Source: Streptomyces mexicanus (GTDB lineage: Bacteria; Actinomycetota; Actinomycetes; Streptomycetales; Streptomycetaceae). From it: 44,496 nucleotides of DNA. The translations under genes and the position numbers were made by a program. The stretch lies in assembly GCF_902506575.1 (NCBI RefSeq), contig NZ_LR732544.1:4878893-4923388 (forward strand), in the 5' to 3' direction. Positions 35,080-44,496 of this stretch are shown here, piece by piece. Every line of letters begins with the position of its first letter. The stretch's first letter is position 1. The notes under the pieces are model-generated. The model was not told the DNA's origin and did no database searches. It saw only the letters and a list, made by a program, of their open reading frames with translations.

Positions 35080-35898
35080 GTGAGTGCTGACCAGACCACG
35101 CTCGCCTTTGACTGGAGTTGCCGCGTCTTCGCCGAGAACGGCTGCGGCTTTCCGTCGCCGGGCCTGCACTCCTTCATCTTCAAGCCGATGTTCACCGTCG
35201 GCGGCTACGACTTCGACAAGCCGATGCTGCTCGCCATCGTCACCACGGTGGTCGTCGTCGGCTTCTTCTGGGCCGCTTTCAGCAGGGCCAAGGTCGTTCC
35301 CGGCAAACTCCAGATGGTCGGTGAGGCCGGCTACGACTTCGTGCGCCGCGGCATCGTCTACGAGACGCTCGGCAAGCGCGAGGGCGAGAAGTACGTCCCG
35401 CTGATGGTGTCGATCTTCTTCTTCGTCTGGATCATGAACCTGTGGTCGATCATCCCGGTCGCCCAGTTCCCGGTCACGTCGATCATCGCCTACCCGGCCG
35501 CCCTGGCCGCGATCGTCTACGTGACCTGGATGGTCCTGACGTTCAAGAAGCACGGCTTCGCCGGCGGCTTCAAGAACCTCACCGGTTACGACAAGTCGCT
35601 CGGCCCGGTGCTGCCGCTCGTGGTGGTCATCGAGTTCTTCTCGAACGTCCTGGTCCGGCCGTTCACGCACGCGGTGCGTCTGTTCGCCAACATGTTCGCC
35701 GGTCACCTGCTGCTCGTGATGTTCACCGTCGCCAGCTGGTACCTGATGAACAAGTGGCTGATCGTCGCCGGCGCCGTCTCGTTCGTCATGGCCATGGTCA
35801 TGATCCTGTTCGAGCTCTTCGTCCAGGCCGTCCAGGCGTACGTCTTCGTCCTCCTGGCCTGCTCCTACGTTCAGGGCGCTCTCGCCGAGCACCACTGA
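35080..35898 (+). CDS. atpB: ATP synthase F0 subunit a
   Basis: Forms the proton half-channels next to the c-ring. The 272-residue protein has a 38-residue extracytoplasmic start and about six helices. The essential arginine is in VRPFTHAVRLFANMFAGH, the conserved LFANMFAGHLLL motif of helix 4, and the last helix ends VQAYVFVLLACSY. GTG 35080 has AAGGAG six bases upstream. Confidence 0.96.
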   Translation: MSADQTTLAFDWSCRVFAENGCGFPSPGLHSFIFKPMFTVGGYDFDKPMLLAIVTTVVVVGFFWAAFSRAKVVPGKLQMVGEAGYDFVRRGIVYETLGKREGEKYVPLMVSIFFFVWIMNLWSIIPVAQFPVTSIIAYPAALAAIVYVTWMVLTFKKHGFAGGFKNLTGYDKSLGPVLPLVVVIEFFSNVLVRPFTHAVRLFANMFAGHLLLVMFTVASWYLMNKWLIVAGAVSFVMAMVMILFELFVQAVQAYVFVLLACSYVQGALAEHH

Positions 35899-35973
35899 GC
35901 CGTACGAACCGCCCCGTCACAGTCGTCCGGTGGCCAACCCCCACCGGTCCTTGAAAGAGAAGGAAGAATCAGC

Positions 35974-36213
35974 ATGGCTGCCACTGAGACCCTCGCCGCC
36001 GTCACCGGCTCCATCGCCTCCGTCGGCTACGGCCTCGCCGCCATCGGTCCCGGCATCGGCATCGGCATCATCTTCGGCAACGGCACCCAGGCGCTCGCCC
36101 GCCAGCCCGAGGCCGCCGGTCTGATCCGTGCCAACCAGATCCTGGGCTTCGCCTTCTGTGAGGCGCTCGCCCTCATCGGCATCGTCATGCCGTTCGTTTA
36201 CACCTACAAGTAA
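35974..36213 (+). CDS. atpE: ATP synthase F0 subunit c
   Basis: Proteolipid of the rotor ring: 79 residues, two helices joined by the cytoplasmic loop RQP (43-45). The proton-carrying carboxylate is Glu63 (FCEALALIG). The first helix has GIGIGIIFG-type glycine spacing. ATG 35974 has GAAGGAAG upstream. The ion-binding residues fit protons rather than sodium, since the Gln and Ser/Thr pattern of Na+ rings is missing. Confidence 0.97.
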   Translation: MAATETLAAVTGSIASVGYGLAAIGPGIGIGIIFGNGTQALARQPEAAGLIRANQILGFAFCEALALIGIVMPFVYTYK

Positions 36214-36258
36214 ACCGCGGCCGACGACCCACCCCCATCAGGGAAAGGCACTGATGAC

Positions 36259-36813
36259 ATGCAGCTGACACAGCAGCTGGTGCAGCTGGCGGCGGAGGAG
36301 CAGCAGAACCCCCTCATCCCGCCCGGCCCCGAGCTGGTCATCGGCCTCATCACCTTCGCGATCGTCTTCTTCTTCCTCGGGAAGAAGCTCCTGCCGAACA
36401 TCAACAAGGTTCTCGAGGAGCGCCGCGCGGCGATCGAAGGCGGTATCGAAGAGGCCGAGGCCATGAAGGTCGAGGCCCAGAGCGTCCTCGAGCAGTACAA
36501 GGCCCAGCTCGCCGAGGCCCGGCACGAGGCCGCTCGCCTGCGCCAGGAGGCCCAGGAGCAGGGCGCCGCGCTCATCGCCGAGATGCGGGCCGAGGGCCAG
36601 CGTCAGCGCGAGGAGATCGTCGCCGCCGGCCACGCCCAGATCGAGGCCGACCGCAAGGCCGCCGCGGCCACGCTCCGCCAGGACGTCGGCAGGCTGGCCA
36701 CCGAGCTGGCCGGCAAGCTCGTCGGCGAGTCCCTCGAGGACCACGCCCGGCAGAGCCGTGTGATCGACCGCTTCCTCGACGAACTCGAGGAGAAGGCCGA
36801 GGCCGCGCGATGA
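36259..36813 (+). CDS. atpF: ATP synthase F0 subunit b
   Basis: Peripheral stalk subunit, 184 residues: one N-terminal membrane helix (about 28-47, LVIGLITFAIVFFFLGKKLL) and a long charged coiled coil (LEERRAAIEGGIEEAEAM and onward) that links F0 to the delta subunit. ATG 36259. Its stop overlaps the atpH start by four bases (ATGA). Confidence 0.96.
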   Translation: MQLTQQLVQLAAEEQQNPLIPPGPELVIGLITFAIVFFFLGKKLLPNINKVLEERRAAIEGGIEEAEAMKVEAQSVLEQYKAQLAEARHEAARLRQEAQEQGAALIAEMRAEGQRQREEIVAAGHAQIEADRKAAAATLRQDVGRLATELAGKLVGESLEDHARQSRVIDRFLDELEEKAEAAR

Positions 36814-37625
36814 ACGGAGCGAGCCGTGAGGCTCTGACCGCCGCACGTGAGCGTCTCGACGCGCTGACGGACTCCACGTCCGCCTCCGCCGCGCGGCTCG
36901 CCGACGAACTGGCGGCCGTCACGGCACTGCTCCACCGCGAGGTCGGCCTGCGTCGGGTCCTCACCGACCCGGCGCAGCCCGGTGAGGCCAAGGCCGCGCT
37001 GGTGCAGCGCCTGCTGGGCGGCCAGGTCGGCGGTCAGACCGTGGACCTGGTGTCGGGCATGGTGCGCGCGCGCTGGTCGCAGCCGCGGGACCTGGTGGAC
37101 GCGCTGGAGGAGCTGGCGAACCTCGCCGACCTCACCACGGCCGAGCGGACGGGCACGCTCGACAACGTGGAGGACGAGCTGTTCCGCTTCGGGCGGATCG
37201 TCTCCTCCAACACCGAGCTGCGCGCCGCGCTGGCCGACCGGGCCGCGAGCGCCTCGGCCAAGTCCGAGCTGCTGCGCCGGCTGCTCGGCGGACGGGTCGA
37301 TGCCATCACGGAGCGTCTGGTCACGCGCCTTGTGACGGCGCCGCGGGGACGTAGCCTGGAAGCGGGACTGGAGTCCCTGTCCAAGCTCGCCGCCGACCGC
37401 CGCAACCGCATGATCGCCGTCGTCACCTCGGCGGTCCCGCTGAGCGACACGCAGAAGCGGCGCCTGGGCGCCGCCCTCGCCAAGCTCTACGGCCGCCAGA
37501 TGCACCTGAACCTCGACGTGGACCCCGAGCTGATCGGCGGGATCCGGGTGCAGGTCGGCGACGAGATCATCAACGGCTCCCTCGCGGACCGGCTCGACGA
37601 CGCCGCCCGCCGCATGGCGAGCTAG
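36810..37625 (+). CDS. atpH: ATP synthase F1 subunit delta
   Basis: Connects the b-subunit stalk to the top of F1. The 271-residue protein is longer than the E. coli form (177) because of the ~90-residue N-terminal extension usual in actinobacteria. The conserved C-terminal part is VTSAVPLSDTQKRRLGAALAKLYG and IGGIRVQVGDEIINGSLADRL, abbreviated. Translation is coupled to atpF by the ATGA overlap. Confidence 0.95.
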   Translation: MNGASREALTAARERLDALTDSTSASAARLADELAAVTALLHREVGLRRVLTDPAQPGEAKAALVQRLLGGQVGGQTVDLVSGMVRARWSQPRDLVDALEELANLADLTTAERTGTLDNVEDELFRFGRIVSSNTELRAALADRAASASAKSELLRRLLGGRVDAITERLVTRLVTAPRGRSLEAGLESLSKLAADRRNRMIAVVTSAVPLSDTQKRRLGAALAKLYGRQMHLNLDVDPELIGGIRVQVGDEIINGSLADRLDDAARRMAS

Positions 37626-37765
37626 CAGCAACTCAACAGCAAGACGTTAACGACGGCCCTGGTTGGGCCGTGCAGAGGATTCACCTCTTATCGGGGGGAG
37701 TCCCCGACTCGTGGCATACCCCCCGAGTGAAACTTCGGGCCCAACAAGGAGAGCAGGGAACCCAG

Positions 37766-39358
37766 ATGGCGGAGCTCACGATCCGGCCGGAGGAGATCCG
37801 GGACGCGCTGGAGAACTTCGTCCAGTCGTACAAGCCGGACGCGGCCTCGCGCGAGGAGGTCGGTACGGTCACCCTTGCCGGCGACGGCATCGCGAAGGTC
37901 GAGGGCCTGCCCTCGGCCATGGCCAACGAGCTGCTGAAGTTCGAGGACGGCACCCTCGGCCTCGCCCTCAACCTGGAGGAGCGCGAGATCGGTGCCATCG
38001 TCCTCGGTGAGTTCAGCGGCATCGAGGAGGGCCAGCCGGTCACCCGCACCGGTGAGGTCCTGTCCGTCGCGGTCGGCGAGGGCTACCTCGGCCGTGTGGT
38101 CGACCCGCTCGGCAACCCGATCGACGGCCTCGGCGAGATCGAGACCGAGGGCCGCCGTGCCCTCGAGCTGCAGGCCCCCACGGTCATGCAGCGCAAGTCG
38201 GTGCACGAGCCGATGGAGACCGGCTACAAGGCCGTCGACGCCATGACGCCGATCGGCCGCGGCCAGCGCCAGCTGATCATCGGCGACCGCCAGACCGGCA
38301 AGACCGCCCTGGCCGTCGACACGATCATCAACCAGCGCGACAACTGGCGCTCGGGCGACCCGAACAAGCAGGTCCGCTGCATCTACGTCGCCATCGGCCA
38401 GAAGGGCTCCACCATCGCGTCGGTCCGCCGCTCGCTGGAGGAGAACGGCGCGCTGGAGTACACCACCATCGTCGCCGCCCCGGCCTCCGACCCGGCCGGC
38501 TTCAAGTACCTGGCGCCCTACACCGGTTCCGCCATCGGCCAGCACTGGATGTACCAGGGCAAGCACGTCCTGATCATCTTCGACGACCTGTCGAAGCAGG
38601 CCGACGCCTACCGTGCCGTCTCCCTGCTGCTGCGCCGCCCGCCGGGCCGCGAGGCCTACCCGGGTGACGTCTTCTACCTGCACTCCCGGCTGCTGGAGCG
38701 CTGCGCGAAGCTCTCCGACGACATGGGTGCCGGTTCGATGACGGGTCTGCCGATCGTCGAGACCAAGGCCAACGACGTCTCGGCGTTCATCCCGACCAAC
38801 GTCATCTCCATCACCGACGGCCAGTGCTTCCTGGAGTCGGACCTGTTCAACGCCGGTCAGCGCCCCGCGCTGAACGTCGGTATCTCCGTCTCCCGCGTCG
38901 GTGGTTCCGCCCAGCACAAGGCCATGAAGCAGGTCTCCGGCCGCCTGCGCGTGGACCTCGCCCAGTTCCGTGAGCTGGAGGCGTTCGCCGCCTTCGGTTC
39001 CGACCTGGACGCCGCCTCCAAGGCCCAGCTGGAGCGCGGTCAGCGCATGGTCGAGCTGCTCAAGCAGGACCAGTACCAGCCGATGGCCACCGAGGACCAG
39101 GTCGTCTCCGTGTGGGCCGGCACCACCGGCAAGATGGACGACGTCCCGGTCGCCGACATCCGCCGCTTCGAGAAGGAGCTGCTGGAGTACCTGCACCGCA
39201 AGGAGCAGGGCCTGATGACCTCCATCAAGGAGGGCGGCAAGATGTCCGACGACACCCTGCAGGCCGTCGCGGACGCCATCGCGGAGTTCAAGAAGCAGTT
39301 CGAGACCTCGGACGGCAAGCTGCTCGGCGAGGACACCCCGGCCGCCGCCGCCAAGTGA
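37766..39358 (+). CDS. atpA: ATP synthase F1 subunit alpha
   Basis: Nucleotide-binding, non-catalytic subunit, 530 residues. Walker A is GDRQTGKT at 173-180, Walker B HVLIIFDDLSKQA, and the arginine finger lies in SVSRVGGSAQ. N-terminal beta-barrel domain (TIRPEEIRDALENFV onward). ATG 37766 has AAGGAGAG upstream. The 140 bp before it contain no gene. Confidence 0.98.
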   Translation: MAELTIRPEEIRDALENFVQSYKPDAASREEVGTVTLAGDGIAKVEGLPSAMANELLKFEDGTLGLALNLEEREIGAIVLGEFSGIEEGQPVTRTGEVLSVAVGEGYLGRVVDPLGNPIDGLGEIETEGRRALELQAPTVMQRKSVHEPMETGYKAVDAMTPIGRGQRQLIIGDRQTGKTALAVDTIINQRDNWRSGDPNKQVRCIYVAIGQKGSTIASVRRSLEENGALEYTTIVAAPASDPAGFKYLAPYTGSAIGQHWMYQGKHVLIIFDDLSKQADAYRAVSLLLRRPPGREAYPGDVFYLHSRLLERCAKLSDDMGAGSMTGLPIVETKANDVSAFIPTNVISITDGQCFLESDLFNAGQRPALNVGISVSRVGGSAQHKAMKQVSGRLRVDLAQFRELEAFAAFGSDLDAASKAQLERGQRMVELLKQDQYQPMATEDQVVSVWAGTTGKMDDVPVADIRRFEKELLEYLHRKEQGLMTSIKEGGKMSDDTLQAVADAIAEFKKQFETSDGKLLGEDTPAAAAK

Positions 39359-39379
39359 CGTAAGGAAGGGACCTGACTC

Positions 39380-40296
39380 ATGGGAGCCCAGCTCCGGGTC
39401 TACAAGCGTCGCATCCGATCCGTCACCGCGACCAAGAAGATCACCAAGGCGATGGAGATGATCGCCGCCTCGCGCGTCGTCAAGGCGCAGCGCAAGGTGG
39501 CGGCCTCCACGCCGTACGCGCAGGAACTGACCCGCGCGGTCACGGCGGTCGGCACCGGTTCGAACACCAAGCATCCGCTGACCACGGAGGCGGAGAACCC
39601 GACCCGTGCCGCGGTCCTGCTGCTCACCAGCGACCGCGGTCTGGCCGGCGCGTTCAACGCCAACGCCATCAAGGCGGCGGAACAGCTGACCGAGCGCCTG
39701 GAGCGCGAGGGCAAGCAGGTCGACACCTACATCGTCGGCCGGCGCGGTGTGGCCCACTACAACTTCCGCGAGCGGAAGATCACCGAATCGTGGACGGGCT
39801 TCACCGACGAGCCTTCGTACGCGGACGCCAAGAAGGTGGCGGCCCCCCTGATCGAGGCCATCGAGAAGGACACCGCGGACGGCGGCGTGGACGAACTCCA
39901 CATCGTCTACACCGAGTTCGTCTCGATGATGACGCAGACGGCCGTCGACTCCCGGCTGCTGCCGCTGCGCCTCGACGAGGTGGCGGAGCAGACGCAGAAG
40001 AAGGACGAGATCCTTCCGCTGTACGACTTCGAGCCGTCGGCGGAGGACGTCCTCGACGCCCTGCTGCCGCGCTACGTGGAGAGCCGCATCTACAACGCGC
40101 TGCTCCAGTCGGCCGCCTCCAAGCACGCCGCCACGCGGCGCGCGATGAAGTCGGCGACGGACAACGCCGGAGAGCTGATCGAGACGCTCACCCGGCTTGC
40201 CAACCAGGCCCGCCAGGCCGAAATCACCCAGGAAATCAGCGAGATCGTCGGTGGCGCGAGCGCCCTGGCCGACGCGACCGCGGGGAGTGACTACTA

Positions 40297-40297
<1 letters not shown>
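39380..40297 (+). CDS. atpG: ATP synthase F1 subunit gamma
   Basis: Central rotor shaft, 305 residues. N-terminal helix RVYKRRIRSVTATKKITKAMEMIAAS (shown in part: KKITKAMEMIAAS) and C-terminal helix with SAASKHAATRRAMKSATDNA enter the alpha-beta ring. The middle has LLTSDRGLAGAFNANAIK. It is slightly longer than E. coli gamma (287). ATG 39380 follows GGAAGGGA. Its stop and the atpD start share one base (TAATG). Confidence 0.97.
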
Positions 40298-41733
<1,436 letters not shown>

Positions 41734-41751
41734 ACTCACCCGTGAGTTCGT

Positions 41752-41782
41752 GTGAGGGGGCGGGAGCGTCCCGCCCCCTCAC
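41752..41782 (+). terminator. Strong hairpin between atpD and atpC
   Basis: GTGAGGGGGCGGGA and TCCCGCCCCCTCAC pair perfectly over 14 bp around GCG, 18 bases after the atpD stop and 66 before atpC. No T-run follows. It may attenuate atpC or protect the upstream message. Confidence 0.75.
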
Positions 41783-41848
41783 GCACGCCTACTAGAATTG
41801 ACCCCAACACCCGGCACCCCTGCCGGGTGGTGACCCGAGGAGCCACCC

Positions 41849-42226
41849 TTGGCTGCTGAGCTGCACGTCGAGCTGGTCGCCGCCGACCGCCAGGTCTGGT
41901 CCGGCGAGGCCACCCTGGTCGTCGCGCGCACCACGTCCGGCGACATCGGCGTCATGCCCGGTCACCAGCCGCTGCTCGGTGTGCTGGAGTCGGGCCCGGT
42001 GACCATCCGTACGAGTGACGGCGGGACGGTCGTCGCCGCGGTGCACGGCGGTTTCGTCTCGTTCGCGGACAACAAGCTGTCGCTGCTGGCGGAGATCGCC
42101 GAGCTGGCGGACGAGATCGACGTCCAGCGCACGGAGCGGGAGCTGGAGCGCGCGAAGGCAGAGGGCGACACTCACGCCGAGCGCCGTGCGGACGTACGAC
42201 TGCGCGCGGCCACGGCGGCGCGCTGA
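41849..42226 (+). CDS. atpC: ATP synthase F1 subunit epsilon
   Basis: Rotor subunit that couples gamma to the c-ring and can inhibit ATP hydrolysis; 125 residues. The beta-sandwich domain holds GDIGVMPGHQPLLGVLE and GGFVSFADNKLSLLAE, followed by the C-terminal helical hairpin (QRTERELERAKAEG). The start is TTG 41849 with GAGGAG upstream, the weakest start codon of the operon, fitting a single copy per complex. Confidence 0.96.
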   Translation: MAAELHVELVAADRQVWSGEATLVVARTTSGDIGVMPGHQPLLGVLESGPVTIRTSDGGTVVAAVHGGFVSFADNKLSLLAEIAELADEIDVQRTERELERAKAEGDTHAERRADVRLRAATAAR

Positions 42227-42252
42227 ACCCAGCTCGCGATGTGATGACACCA

Positions 42253-42300
42253 CTCAGCCGCGGCCGGTACCGGAGCAATCCGGTACCGGCCGCGGCTGAG
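42253..42300 (+). terminator. Terminator of the atp operon
   Basis: A perfect 22-bp stem (CTCAGCCGCGG... at 42253-42274 with its complement at 42279-42300) capped by a GCAA tetraloop of GNRA type, with TTTTTT about 15 bases later. Unusually long for an intrinsic terminator. Confidence 0.93.
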
Positions 42301-42350
42301 GCGGATGTGGGTGTTTTTTCCGTTCCATTACCTAGGAGACGAGGAGGTCG

Positions 42351-42803
42351 GTGCCGATGGTCCTCGCTCTGACTGTGTGCGGAATCGTGGTCGCGCTCGT
42401 GGTGGTGGGACTGTTCGTCTTCGGGCTGCGCCGCCGGCTCATCCAGCGCTCGGGCGGCACGTTCGACTGCAGCCTGCGCTGGGAGGTGGCCGAGGACCCC
42501 GACACCAGCGGCAAGGGCTGGAGCTACGGGGTCGCCCGCTACAACGGCGACCGCGTGGAGTGGTTCCGCGTGTTCTCCTACGCACCCCGTCCGCGCCGCC
42601 TGCTGGAACGCGCCTCCATCGAGGTGGCCGGCCGCCGGCTGCCCGAGGGCGAGGAGGAGTTGGCGCTGCTGTCCGACGCGGTGATCCTCGTCTGCGTGCA
42701 CCGCGGCGTCCGCCTGGAACTGGCCATGAGCGAGGACGCGTTGACGGGCTTCCTCGCCTGGCTTGAGGCGGCCCCGCCCGGACAGCGGGTGAACGTCGCC
42801 TAG
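42351..42803 (+). CDS. DUF2550 family membrane-anchored protein
   Basis: A 150-residue protein with one N-terminal membrane helix (about 4-26, VLALTVCGIVVALVVVGLFV) and a soluble domain with GTFDCSLRW, GWSYGVARYNGDRVEWFRVFSY and the C-terminal LAMSEDALTGFLAWLEAAPPG. This matches the DUF2550 family, regularly found right after atpC in actinobacteria and of unknown function. The start is GTG 42351 with GAGGAGG upstream; ATG 42357 is an alternative. It is transcribed separately from the atp operon because the strong terminator lies in between. Confidence 0.88.
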   Translation: MPMVLALTVCGIVVALVVVGLFVFGLRRRLIQRSGGTFDCSLRWEVAEDPDTSGKGWSYGVARYNGDRVEWFRVFSYAPRPRRLLERASIEVAGRRLPEGEEELALLSDAVILVCVHRGVRLELAMSEDALTGFLAWLEAAPPGQRVNVA

Positions 42804-42865
42804 GCAGGGGTACGTTGTGCTCCCGCACTCCGGCACTCCCGCATTCCGGTACTCCGGTCCTCATG

Positions 42866-42903
42866 ACGAAGCTCCCTCGGCCCGCCGACCGGGGGAGCTT
42901 CGT
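42866..42903. terminator. Bidirectional terminator between DUF2550 and chitinase genes
   Basis: ACGAAGCTCCC pairs with GGGAGCTTCGT over 11 bp, with further CGG/CCG pairing in the loop. It lies between convergent genes. Confidence 0.82.
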
Positions 42904-42923
42904 GTTTCCCGGGCCTCGTCCGC

Positions 42924-44325
<1,402 letters not shown>

Positions 44326-44496
44326 CTGTCTCTTATACACCTCCGACGCTGCCGACGACCCCCTACCCTCCCCCCTTTCCCCTCCCTATGCCTCTTCTCA
44401 CCCCTACCCCTCTCCCACGCCCTCCGGCCGCCACTCTCTCATCTCTCGGCACATCTCTCACTGTACACTCCTGTGCCTCTCCTGCCATCTCTCCGC
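44326..44496. other. Nextera adapter and non-genomic tail
   Basis: CTGTCTCTTATACAC (44326-44340) is the Tn5 mosaic end used in Nextera libraries. The following GACGCTGCCGACGA (44344-44357) is the matching adapter arm, with a few errors in between. The remaining ~140 bases are C/T-rich, unlike the genome, and hold nothing biological. Confidence 0.95.

Noticed and set aside
42822..42860. Short CTCCGG/ATTCCGG repeats after the DUF2550 gene
   Set aside because: Only four loose copies of a 6-9 base motif; too short and irregular to list as a feature.
44326..44340. End of a Tn5-like transposon
   Set aside because: It is followed directly by the commercial adapter arm rather than transposon sequence.

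Overview
The window is a high-GC actinomycete chromosome, almost certainly Streptomyces. The evidence is the extreme G/C bias at third codon positions, frequent GTG and TTG starts, and a gene order typical of streptomycetes: lysA-hom-thrC-thrB-rho-LCP-rpmE-prfA-prmC-tsaC-phosphatase-glyA-wecA-atpIBEFHAGDC. Two blocks can be separated: an accessory left part (about 1-15.5 kb) and a conserved housekeeping right part (15.5-42.8 kb), followed by a cut-off chitinase and artificial sequence.

Left part. A NERD-domain protein enters from outside the window. Next come a divergent end-joining pair (stand-alone LigD-type polymerase and Ku), a ketoacyl synthase carrying a 180-residue N-terminal extension that I do not recognise, a small DUF6083-like zinc protein, and an iron-regulated feoA-feoB-nfu operon preceded by a DmdR/IdeR-like iron box. 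Two adjacent genes at 9.2-11.0 kb encode secreted Asn/Gln/Gly repeat proteins built on an NQNNQ motif; a convergent SARP-type regulator follows. An inactivated tyrosine integrase and a lower-GC gene fusing TerD to a PD-(D/E)XK nuclease lie between the SARP gene and a tRNA-Arg(CCG). They look like the remains of an integrated element with a possible stress or defence gene.

Right part. A single-domain response regulator and the ArgS-derived protein NrtL precede lysA, hom, thrC and thrB (lysine, threonine and homoserine branch of the aspartate family). Then come rho, an LCP cell-wall ligase, ribosomal protein L31 behind a perfect sigma-R promoter match, release factor 1 and its methylase PrmC, the t6A enzyme TsaC/Sua5, a phosphatase-fold protein that has lost its nucleophilic cysteine, a serine hydroxymethyltransferase, a WecA-type lipid-sugar transferase, the complete nine-gene ATP synthase operon with a candidate Rex operator in front, and a DUF2550 membrane protein.

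Data quality. Bases from 44326 to the end are Nextera transposase adapter plus non-genomic low-complexity sequence, which cuts the chitinase gene. A 31-base pure G run inside a G-rich stretch at 21621-21712 is probably a sequencing or gap-fill artefact. The strongest candidates for undescribed biology are the NQNNQ secreted pair with its structured leader and the TerD-nuclease fusion in the integrase remnant.
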